A stretch of 64,000 nucleotides of DNA, taken from positions 372,001 to 436,000 of the forward strand of contig CAVYRL010000001.1 of assembly GCA_963771025.1 (NCBI GenBank), in the 5' to 3' direction. Shown in pieces: positions 9,366 to 16,873 of this stretch. Numbering within the stretch: the first letter of the stretch is position 1; each line of letters begins with the position of its first letter. The notes under the pieces were generated by a model. It was not told where the DNA came from. It saw only the letters and a program-made list of their open reading frames with translations, and did no database searches. The position numbers and the translations under genes were made by a program. This stretch comes from Miltoncostaea sp963771025 (GTDB lineage Bacteria > Actinomycetota > Thermoleophilia > Miltoncostaeales > Miltoncostaeaceae).

Positions 9366-10313
9366 CTACGCAGTCCGCCGGAGGTGCCCGATCAGCGGGC
9401 CGGGCGCCACGCTGTAGACGAGAGCCTTGTGGTAGTGCGGGTCCGCCGGGTGGAGCGCGGAGCACCGCAGCGCGGTCGAGATCGCCCCGATGCGCTCGCC
9501 GGCGCGGCGCTGGTCGATGACGCTCTCCATGAAGTAGGAGGCGATGTTGTTGTCGCGCGCGGCGTTCCGGCTCCGCGGCCGCCGCGCCGTGTGCGGGCTC
9601 CGCGGCAGGCCGCGCCGCGCCCGCGCCGCGTCGATCACGCGCTCCACCAGCGCGTCGCGGGCCTGTGGGTCGTCGCGGCACAGCGACTCATCGAGGATCC
9701 GATACGAGAAGAGACACTCGCCGAGCACCTCGTAGCGCCCGCCGGCCTCGGACGACCGCAGGAGGTAGTCGATGGTCTCGGCGATGGAATAGCGCTCGTC
9801 GTACCGCAGGCCGGCGACCCGCTCACACCGGTACATCGGCGTCCCGTCGTGGGTGGGGATGCGCAGGGCGTCGAAATCGCGCCTGCACTCGTCGGCGTCC
9901 TTGAAGCGGTTCTGCGGGGCGGTCGGACGTCCGTCGAGGATGATGTTCCAGCCGCAGAAGACGCCGGCGAGCTCCGGGTTCTGCATGAGGTGGGCGAGTT
10001 GGCGCTCGATCCGGGTGGGCATGCTCAGATCGTCGGCGTCGTGCACCGCGTAGAAGGCGCCGGCGGCCTCCTCGAGGCCCCGGTTCATGGCGGCCGACTT
10101 GCCGGCGTTCGCCTGGCGGACGACGCGCAACCGTGGATCGCCGAGGGATGCGATCGCGTCGATCGATCCGTCGGTGGAGCCGTCGTCGATGACGATCAAC
10201 TCGAGGCGGCGGTGGGTCTGCGCCAGCACGCTCGCCACGGCCCCGGGCAGGTACGGGCCCGCGTTGTACGCGGGCATGATCACGCTCACCAGGGTCTCGT
10301 CCGGGCCAGGCAT
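9366..10313 (-). CDS. GT2 family glycosyltransferase
   Basis: A 315-residue GT-A enzyme: VSVIMPAYNAGPYL at the N-terminus, the nucleotide-binding VIDDGSTDGS near residues 41-50, ANAGKSAAMNRGL around 69-80 and the metal-binding DADD at 92-95. The ATG at 10313 begins directly before the first beta-strand, as is usual for the family; the frame stays open far upstream only because of the GC bias. It lies in the polysaccharide locus, on the same strand as the polymerase and divergent from the second flippase. Likely cytosolic or membrane-associated. Donor and acceptor sugars cannot be inferred. Confidence 0.85.
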   Translation of the reverse strand: MPGPDETLVSVIMPAYNAGPYLPGAVASVLAQTHRRLELIVIDDGSTDGSIDAIASLGDPRLRVVRQANAGKSAAMNRGLEEAAGAFYAVHDADDLSMPTRIERQLAHLMQNPELAGVFCGWNIILDGRPTAPQNRFKDADECRRDFDALRIPTHDGTPMYRCERVAGLRYDERYSIAETIDYLLRSSEAGGRYEVLGECLFSYRILDESLCRDDPQARDALVERVIDAARARRGLPRSPHTARRPRSRNAARDNNIASYFMESVIDQRRAGERIGAISTALRCSALHPADPHYHKALVYSVAPGPLIGHLRRTA

Positions 10314-10478
10314 CACGTCGATGGTAGGCGAGGGGCGCGCGGCAGCGACACCCCCGCAACGGTTGGCCCTGCGACGCGCGACTCGACGTACGGCTAGCGC
10401 GAACTGGCTGAGAGGACGTGTGCGCTCCAACGGGCCCTGAATACCGTCGAGGCAGATGCGAACCCCCCCGCGGACCCG

Positions 10479-12113
10479 ATGAAGCTGAGCGCGAAGGCCG
10501 CCCTCGGCGCCCTGGCGACGCTGGCCCTGCTGCCCGTGCGGCGCAGGCCGGTCGTCGTCTCCGCGACGGGCGGGGCGCCGGCGCCGGGCCCGCCGGCTGC
10601 CCCTCCGCCGCCACCGCCCGTGGGCACGCCATCCCCGCGGCGGCCGGATCTCCGGGGCGCCGTCATGAACGGCCTGCTGTGGAAGATCATCTCCGTCGTC
10701 GTCAAGCAGGGCTCGCGCGTCGTCGTCGGCATCGTGCTGGCGCGGCTCCTGACTCCGGACGACTACGGGCTGGCGGCCCTCGTCCTCGTGTTCTCCAGCC
10801 TGATCTACATCTTCTCGGACCTGTCGCTGGGGGCCGCGCTGGTCCAGCGCAAGACCATCACCGAGCGGGATCGCTCGACGGTCTTCTGGGTGAGTGTCGC
10901 CGCCGGCGCCGTCTGCACGGTGACCGGCATCGCCGTGTCCGGCCTCGTGGCGGACTTCTACCGCGAGCCCGCCGTCCAGCCCCTGTTCATCGCCGTCTCG
11001 TTCAGCTTCCTGATCGTCTCCCTCGGCGTGACCCAGGAGGCTCTCCTGACCCGCGCGATGAGCTTCCGCGCCCTCGAGCTCCGCCAGATGGCCGCGGCCC
11101 TCATCGGCGCCACCGTCGCGATCGTGATCGCGGCGCGCGGTGGGGGCGCCTGGGCGATCATCGTGCAGCAGTTGGTCGTCGTCGGGGTGGCGACAACCCT
11201 GATCTGGTTCGTGTCCGCCTGGCGGCCGCACATGCTGTTCTCGACGGAGAGCGTCCGCGACCTGGGCACCTTCGGCGGCAACGTGTTCGGCACCCGGATG
11301 GTCTATTACCTCAACCGGAACGCCGACAATCTGCTCATCGGGCGCTTCCTCGGGCCCGCCGCGCTCGGCGCCTACTCGCTGGCCTACAACGTCATCCTGC
11401 TGCCGTTCAGCCAGGTGGCCGGCCCGCTCGAGCAGCTGCTGTATCCGGCCTTCTCCCGGATGCAGGACGAAACCGCCCGGCTGCGCGAAGCGTTCCTGCG
11501 GGTCAACCGGCTGGTGTGCACGATCAACACGCCGCTGCTGCTCGGCGTCGCCGTCCTCGCCGATCAGTTCGTCCCCGTCGTCCTGGGCGACCAGTGGCAC
11601 TCCGCGATCCCGGTCATCCAGATCCTCGCCGTGGTCGGCGTCGCCCAGTCGGTCCAGGCCCTCAACGGCAGCGTGCTGCAAGCGCGGGATCGGACGGACT
11701 GGCTCCTGCGCTACTCGCTCGTATTCACGGGCGTCACGGTCGCGGCGTTCGTCGCGGGCGTGCCCTTCGGCATCGTCGGAGTGGCCGTGTCCCTGGCCAT
11801 CGCCAGCTGCTTCCTCGAGCCTCTCTACGCCGTCATCACCGCGCGGGCCATGGAGATGCCCGTCCTCGACATCGCGCGCAACCTCTGGCCCCCCGTCCAG
11901 GCATCCCTGCTCATGGCGATCGCCGTCGTGGCGGTGCGCGCCGCCGCGCAGGCGGCGGGGGCAGGCGATGTCGTCCAGCTCGCGGCCGGTGTCCTCGCCG
12001 GCGTCGTGGTCTATCCGCCCTTGATCTGGTGGCGGGCGCCCGGGGTGCGCGAGGACATCCTCGGGATCATCCGTCGTCGCCGAGAGCAAGGAGGGGCCGT
12101 TGCCGAGTCCTGA
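10479..12113 (+). CDS. WzxC-type polysaccharide flippase with Pro-rich N-terminal extension
   Basis: A polytopic membrane protein of the polysaccharide-export MOP branch, closer to the WzxC/TuaB type than the flippase at 2753. The conserved opening MNGLLWKIISVVVKQGSRVVVG begins at residue 63, followed by LARLLTPDDYGL, QRKTIT and, mid-protein, YYLNRNADNLLIGRFLG, all characteristic. The first 62 residues are Ala/Pro-rich (a run of six prolines) and lack a clear counterpart in the family. If the true start is ATG 10665, they are not translated. A downstream GT2 start lies 14 bp before its stop, so the two are probably one transcript. Confidence 0.82.
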   Translation: MKLSAKAALGALATLALLPVRRRPVVVSATGGAPAPGPPAAPPPPPPVGTPSPRRPDLRGAVMNGLLWKIISVVVKQGSRVVVGIVLARLLTPDDYGLAALVLVFSSLIYIFSDLSLGAALVQRKTITERDRSTVFWVSVAAGAVCTVTGIAVSGLVADFYREPAVQPLFIAVSFSFLIVSLGVTQEALLTRAMSFRALELRQMAAALIGATVAIVIAARGGGAWAIIVQQLVVVGVATTLIWFVSAWRPHMLFSTESVRDLGTFGGNVFGTRMVYYLNRNADNLLIGRFLGPAALGAYSLAYNVILLPFSQVAGPLEQLLYPAFSRMQDETARLREAFLRVNRLVCTINTPLLLGVAVLADQFVPVVLGDQWHSAIPVIQILAVVGVAQSVQALNGSVLQARDRTDWLLRYSLVFTGVTVAAFVAGVPFGIVGVAVSLAIASCFLEPLYAVITARAMEMPVLDIARNLWPPVQASLLMAIAVVAVRAAAQAAGAGDVVQLAAGVLAGVVVYPPLIWWRAPGVREDILGIIRRRREQGGAVAES

Positions 12114-13077
12114 GCCACACGGGAGCCCGCGGGTGTCCGCCGTGATCCCCACCTACAATCGCGGGCCGCTCATCGCTCGCGCCGTGGAGAGCGTCCTGGC
12201 ACAGAGCCACCGGCCGGACGAGATCATCGTCGTGGACGACGGCTCGGTGGACGATACGGCGCTGCGGATCGCGCCCTACCTCGATCGCGTCCGCTACGTG
12301 CGCCAGGACAACGCGGGCAGCTCGGCGGCCCGCAACCGTGGGGCCCAGGAAGCGTCGCACCCCTGGATCGCCTTCCTCGACTCCGACGACCACTGGCGTC
12401 CCGATCACCTGCGCCGGATCGTGGGCGCGATCGAGGCGACCGGGGGCGCGGCGCGCTTCTACTTCGGCGACACGCTCGGATCCGGCACCGAGGGCGGGCG
12501 GTCCTTCTGGGACCTCGCGGGTCTGGAGATCGACGGCCCCTACGCGCTCACGCCCGACGCCGGGGATTGGGTGATGCGCTCGATCCAGCCGACCATGCTC
12601 CAGTCGAGCGTCTTCCGGCGCGGCACCTATCTGGCGATCGGGGGCCTCAACCCGGCGATCGCCCTTCGCCACGACACCCTGCTGTTCTTCCAGCTCGGCC
12701 TTGGCGGGCCGGCGTGCGCGGTCGCGGGCGCCGGCGCCGTCATGACCGACGATGACGCGCCTGGAGCGCGTCTGTCGGCCACCCTGAGCGACGAGACCCC
12801 CCGCTACTGGGAGGAGACCGTCGCCATCTACGGGACGCTGCTCCATGACACGCATGCGCTGCGGCCCGCCCATCGCCGCGAACTGAGGCGCCGGCTCGCG
12901 ATGGGGCACTTGCGCCTCGCGCGCTTTGCCCTCGGGCGGCGCGCGGTCGGCGAGGTCGCCGGGCATGGCGCGCGGGCGCTCCTCTCCAGCCCACGTCTCG
13001 TCGCGACCCGCGCGGCGGGCGCCGTCTCACGCGCCGCGCCGCGCCTCAGAGGCGGGAGTTCTCGAACTCCAGGCTGA
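12100..13077 (+). CDS. GT2 family glycosyltransferase
   Basis: 325 residues, TTG start supported by the strong AAGGAGGGG site just upstream; the start lies inside the last codons of the flippase gene, indicating translational coupling. GT-A motifs: RVSAVIPTYNRG, VVDDGSVDDT near residues 45-53, DNAGSSAARNRG near 70-81 and the metal-binding DSDD at 94-97. The C-terminal 100 residues are Arg-rich and helical, perhaps for membrane association. With the other two GT2 enzymes it would build the oligosaccharide handled by the flippases. Its end overlaps a small convergent gene by about 30 bp. Confidence 0.85.
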   Translation: MPSPEPHGSPRVSAVIPTYNRGPLIARAVESVLAQSHRPDEIIVVDDGSVDDTALRIAPYLDRVRYVRQDNAGSSAARNRGAQEASHPWIAFLDSDDHWRPDHLRRIVGAIEATGGAARFYFGDTLGSGTEGGRSFWDLAGLEIDGPYALTPDAGDWVMRSIQPTMLQSSVFRRGTYLAIGGLNPAIALRHDTLLFFQLGLGGPACAVAGAGAVMTDDDAPGARLSATLSDETPRYWEETVAIYGTLLHDTHALRPAHRRELRRRLAMGHLRLARFALGRRAVGEVAGHGARALLSSPRLVATRAAGAVSRAAPRLRGGSSRTPG

Positions 13078-13285
13078 GGCGGACGACGCCGTCGCCGCGG
13101 TCGGGTCCTTCCACCGTCCGCCGCAGCTCCCAGCCGGCGCGCGCCAGCTGCGCCAGCTGGGCTTGGAGCTCCCCCTCCGACGTGACCGTGACCACCCGGC
13201 CCTCGCCGGGGCCGAGGACCAGCTCGACGTGCATCCTGGCGCCGGCCGGATCGTCGACGCGTCCGGTTACCGAAGCGGACTCCAT
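13046..13285 (-). CDS. Small conserved-looking protein of unknown function (79 aa)
   Basis: I do not recognise this family. The 79-residue product starts at ATG 13285 with GAGGTG about 9 bases upstream. It has alternating strand-helix-strand character: a hydrophobic strand with VELVLGPGEG, a helical LQAQLAQLARAGWEL stretch, and a final strand VVRLSLEFENS. No signal peptide or membrane helix. It lies between a convergent GT2 gene, which it overlaps, and the beta-propeller gene on the same strand. The ribosome-binding site and amphipathic patterning favour a real gene. The longer frame reading through from upstream is not believed. Confidence 0.5.
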   Translation of the reverse strand: MESASVTGRVDDPAGARMHVELVLGPGEGRVVTVTSEGELQAQLAQLARAGWELRRTVEGPDRGDGVVRLSLEFENSRL

Positions 13286-13353
13286 CGCGGGGCACCTCGC
13301 ATCTTGTTGACGGAACCGTTGTGACACTAGCTCGGAAGGGGGATGAGTCAACC

Positions 13354-14349
13354 TCAGTTCACACGTTTCTCGCGCACGATCGAGGGAGAGTCCGCTCCGG
13401 CGAGGAAGCGCTCCGCATGTCCGCCTCCGTCGGCGGGGACGCTCCAGATCGCCTCGCCGTTGCCGTAGATGATGGTGGCGTCGTCCAGCCACTCCACCTG
13501 GTCGTCGATCGGCTGCTCCTCCGCGAGGGGGGTCTCGGACATGGTCGCCAGGTCCAGCACCGTGAGGCGCCAGAGCCCGTCGGCGCCGGTGCGCTTCTTG
13601 TAGGCGATGCGGCGTCCGTCGGGCGAGACGGACGGGCACTCGACGTTCTCGTGGATCGTGGTCATCGACTTCCCGGCGACCGAACCGCGCACGAGGTAGG
13701 TCTTCCCACCGGTCGCGAGGGTCGCGTAGAACGTGTCGCCGTCGGGCCCGAACGTGACGCCCCAGAAGTTGCGGTCGCCGGCGTTCACGACCGTGCCGTC
13801 GCGGGTCACGGTCCAGTTCTCGAGGCTCTTCACGATGGTGGTGCCCGTGACCATGTCCAGGATCCGGGCCTGGGTGGAGAAGACGCTGAGCGACGCGTAC
13901 GAGTGACCGGCGACGAAGGTGGTGACGCTGCCGAGACGCCCGTCGTCGGAGACGCGCGCCCGGCTCGGCACGCCGGGCACGTTGATCGACGCGGTCGGCG
14001 TCAGGTCGGGACCGAGCAGCTCGGCCCGGTAGCGCTGCGGGAAGGAGTCGGCCAGCTGGAGGCAGATCCCGCGCAGGCCCTGGAAGTCGACGCGGTCGCA
14101 GGTCAGCCCGCCCAGCTTTCGGGAGCCCGCGACGTCGTCCAGCGGGACGACGGCGATGCGCCCGTAGTTCTTCGGGTTCGCGCGGTCGAGCGAGCGGAGC
14201 ACCATGTAGGGCGATGCGGGGAGCGCGACCGGGGCCGTGGTGTCGTTGGTGCTCTTCGGCGCGCGCGAAGCCGAGACGGCCACGACGCCGACGGCGGTGG
14301 CGGTGCAGGCCACGATCAGCAGGACCAGGAGCAACGTGCGTCGTTTCAT
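13354..14349 (-). CDS. Membrane-anchored or secreted TolB-like beta-propeller protein
   Basis: 331 residues. An N-terminal MKRRTLLLVLLIVACTATAV signal or anchor helix is followed by a Thr/Pro-rich spacer and WD40-like (PD40/TolB) blades, best seen in CPSVSPDGRRIAYKKR, VTFGPDGDTFYATL and VEWLDDATIIYG. No enzyme motif; such propellers usually act as binding or sensing scaffolds outside the cytoplasm. The ATG overlaps the stop of the upstream MFS gene (ATGA), so the two form an operon. It could read out or scaffold whatever the MFS protein handles; that link is inference from coupling. Confidence 0.7.
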   Translation of the reverse strand: MKRRTLLLVLLIVACTATAVGVVAVSASRAPKSTNDTTAPVALPASPYMVLRSLDRANPKNYGRIAVVPLDDVAGSRKLGGLTCDRVDFQGLRGICLQLADSFPQRYRAELLGPDLTPTASINVPGVPSRARVSDDGRLGSVTTFVAGHSYASLSVFSTQARILDMVTGTTIVKSLENWTVTRDGTVVNAGDRNFWGVTFGPDGDTFYATLATGGKTYLVRGSVAGKSMTTIHENVECPSVSPDGRRIAYKKRTGADGLWRLTVLDLATMSETPLAEEQPIDDQVEWLDDATIIYGNGEAIWSVPADGGGHAERFLAGADSPSIVREKRVN

Positions 14350-15605
14350 GCGGCCGCCTCCGCGGAGCGTCGTCCGTGGCGCAGCAGCGTCGCGCCGATC
14401 ACCAGGCCGATCACCAGGCCGATCGCCGAGATCCTGACCGCGGCGCCGAACCCCATGGTGGTCCAGATGAGGCCGAACAGCACCGAGCCGCCGAAGCGCA
14501 TGAGGCTGGTGATCGTGAGCAGCAGCGCGAGCCCCGTGGCCTGGGTGCCGCGGGGCAGCGCCGAGGCGCCCAGCGCGGCCAGCACGCCGTCGGTCGCCGA
14601 GTAGAAGGCGCCGAAGGCGATCAGGTAGCCGATCAGCGCGAGGCTGCCTCCTCCCGGCAGGAGCAGCGAGCTGTAGAGCAGCAGCAGCAGAGCGTAGCCC
14701 GCGAGCAGCATGCGCCCCCGGCCGAAGCGGTCGGCGAGCCATCCCATGGGCACCGCCATGATCATGAAGACGAAGGCGGTGACCGTGTACATCAGGGGGA
14801 AGAGGGTCGTGTCGAGGTCCATCTGGCGCTGGAGGCCGAGGTAGAGGAAGCCGTCGCTGATCGTCACCAGGTTGAGGACCCCCGCGGCGAGCAGCAGCGA
14901 CCGGAAGCGCGGCTCGCGCACCAGCGCCGTGAGGTCGGCCCACGTGATCGACGCCTCGGATGTCGGGACGGTCTCCCGCTCGCCCTGCACCGCCAGCATG
15001 ATGATCCCGACCCCGATCAGCGCGATGCAGAAGCTGACGATGAAGATCGAGTTGAAGTCATTGGGAGCCAGGGCGAGGATGCCGAACGCGAGCAGCGGCC
15101 CGAGCATGGCGCCCACCGTGTCGAGGGCCCGGTGCACGCCGAACGCGATGCCGAGGCTCTCGCGCGGGGTGCTCAGCGAGATCAGCGCGTCGCGCGGGGC
15201 CGTGCGGATGCCCTTGCCGACACGGTCGGTGAACACGACGGCGCCGAGCCAGGCGAAGGATCCGCCCACCGCGACGTAGAGCGGCTTGCAGATGGCCGAC
15301 AGGCCGTAGCCCGCCGTCGCCACCTCCTTGTGCCGGCGCCGGCGGTCGGAGAAGAGGCCGCTGCCCAGGCTGACCATCGCGGCCGCGCCGCGCTGGTAGC
15401 CGTCGATGACACCGAACTGGAGGGGCGTGAACCCGATGGTGAGCACCAGGTACAGCGGGAGGACGGTCGCCACCATCTCGGACGAGACGTCCGTGAACAT
15501 GCTCGTCAGGCCCAGCAGGATCACGGTGCGGCTCACCGCCCGCCGGCCTCTGCGCAGGTTCGAGCCCGCACCGACGAAGCCGCGGATGTTCTGAACGGTG
15601 TACAT
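14346..15605 (-). CDS. MFS transporter
   Basis: About 419 residues with 12 predicted helices. Major facilitator signatures: GYQRGAAAMVSLGSGLFSD followed by basic RRRRHK (loop 2-3), DRVGKGIRTAPRDALIS after helix 4, and a second-half GWLADRFGRGR loop. The GKGIRTAPRDALI motif is a hallmark of a group of uncharacterised actinobacterial MFS permeases. The start is placed at ATG 15605, with AGAGGG just upstream; in-frame starts at 15620 and 15683 are possible. Its stop overlaps the next gene's ATG. The substrate is unknown; a sugar or metabolite exporter role in the polysaccharide locus is only contextual. Confidence 0.8.
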   Translation of the reverse strand: MYTVQNIRGFVGAGSNLRRGRRAVSRTVILLGLTSMFTDVSSEMVATVLPLYLVLTIGFTPLQFGVIDGYQRGAAAMVSLGSGLFSDRRRRHKEVATAGYGLSAICKPLYVAVGGSFAWLGAVVFTDRVGKGIRTAPRDALISLSTPRESLGIAFGVHRALDTVGAMLGPLLAFGILALAPNDFNSIFIVSFCIALIGVGIIMLAVQGERETVPTSEASITWADLTALVREPRFRSLLLAAGVLNLVTISDGFLYLGLQRQMDLDTTLFPLMYTVTAFVFMIMAVPMGWLADRFGRGRMLLAGYALLLLLYSSLLLPGGGSLALIGYLIAFGAFYSATDGVLAALGASALPRGTQATGLALLLTITSLMRFGGSVLFGLIWTTMGFGAAVRISAIGLVIGLVIGATLLRHGRRSAEAAA

Positions 15606-15815
15606 GCCCTCTGGGGACATCGGGTCCGAGGGGGCGGACCATAGGTCTGGGGCACCGCGTCCGGTACCATCGGGCGACCGCAAGGGGAGTATCCCTACGC
15701 GACGTCATCGCCAATACGGCCTCGCGGCCCGGTGACGTCGGCCCTCCTGAGGTTCGGGACGGCGGGAGAGACCTTCGGCGAACGCGCCGTCGTCCGCTTC
15801 GAAGGAGCCCCTGCT

Positions 15816-16772
15816 GTGAACCCGCCCCTCTGGGCCTGGATCGCCCTCATCCTGGCCGTGCCCGTCCTCGCCGGCGTCGACCTGTTGCTCTTCGGCCGCG
15901 GTGGCGTGGCCGTCCCCGTCAGGAGGGCCGCCGCCTGGAGCGCCGTCTGGGTGTCGATGGGCCTCGGCTTCGCGGTGGTGCTCGGTTTCACCCAGGGCAG
16001 CACCGCGGCCGGCGAGTACCTCTCCGGCTACCTGGTCGAGCTGAGCCTCTCGATCGACAACCTCTTCGTGTTCGCGGTCATCTTCGGGTACTTCGCGGTG
16101 CCCAAGGAGATCCAGCCGCGAGTGCTGCTGTTCGGCGTGCTGGGCGCGCTGATCTTCCGCGGAGTCTTCATCGCGATCGGCGCCGCCGCGCTGGGCGCCG
16201 CGGGCTGGGTGATCTACGTCTTCGGGGTCTTCCTCGTGTTCACCGCGTACCGCCTGGCGCGCAGCACGGGCGAGCACGTCGATCCGAGCAGGAACACGCT
16301 GCTGAGGCTGGTCAAACGCCTGGTGCCGAGCGTGGACGAGTACCACGGCAACAGGGTCTTCATCCACCGGGACGGGATGAGGCTGGCCACCCCGATCCTG
16401 GGTGTGCTGCTGGTGGTGGCCAGCACCGATGTGGTGTTCGCCATCGACTCGATCCCGGCGATCTTCGCTGTGACCGACGAGGCGTTCATCGTGCTCGCGG
16501 CCAACGTGTTCGCCGTCCTCGGCCTGCGTGCCCTGTACTTCGTGATCGTCGGGATGCTCGACCGGTTCCAGTACCTCAACTACGGCCTCTCCGTGGTCCT
16601 GGCCCTGGTCGGCCTCAAGATGCTGCTGAGCGACGTCTACCACCCGCCGATCTACATCACCCTCGGGGCCGTGGTGGGGGTGTTGGGCATCTCGGTGCTG
16701 GCGTCGCTGTGGGCCACGCGCGGCCAGGGCCCCTCCGCCGCGGCTCCCGGGGGCACGGCTGAGCCCCGCTGA
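15816..16772 (+). CDS. TerC/Alx family integral membrane protein
   Basis: 318 residues with 8-9 transmembrane segments. The family hallmarks are clear: LVELSLSIDNLFVFAVIF with the acidic SIDN motif early, and VASTDVVFAIDSIPAIFAVT in the second half, both expected to line a metal-ion path. GTG 15816 is chosen because AAGGAG lies 8 bases upstream; an in-frame GTG at 15732 would add 28 residues without a ribosome-binding site. Family members are linked to tellurium resistance, manganese efflux and metalation of exported proteins. No ter operon neighbours are present, so a manganese or pH-homeostasis role is more likely here (inference). Confidence 0.88.
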   Translation: MNPPLWAWIALILAVPVLAGVDLLLFGRGGVAVPVRRAAAWSAVWVSMGLGFAVVLGFTQGSTAAGEYLSGYLVELSLSIDNLFVFAVIFGYFAVPKEIQPRVLLFGVLGALIFRGVFIAIGAAALGAAGWVIYVFGVFLVFTAYRLARSTGEHVDPSRNTLLRLVKRLVPSVDEYHGNRVFIHRDGMRLATPILGVLLVVASTDVVFAIDSIPAIFAVTDEAFIVLAANVFAVLGLRALYFVIVGMLDRFQYLNYGLSVVLALVGLKMLLSDVYHPPIYITLGAVVGVLGISVLASLWATRGQGPSAAAPGGTAEPR

Positions 16773-16873
16773 ACCGGGTGCGGTGACCCGCGCGTTCCCG
16801 GCCGGTAGGGTCGGCGCGACCGGCGGGCACAGGGCGCGCGGGTTCACTCGCAGTTGACACCAGGGGGAACGGC

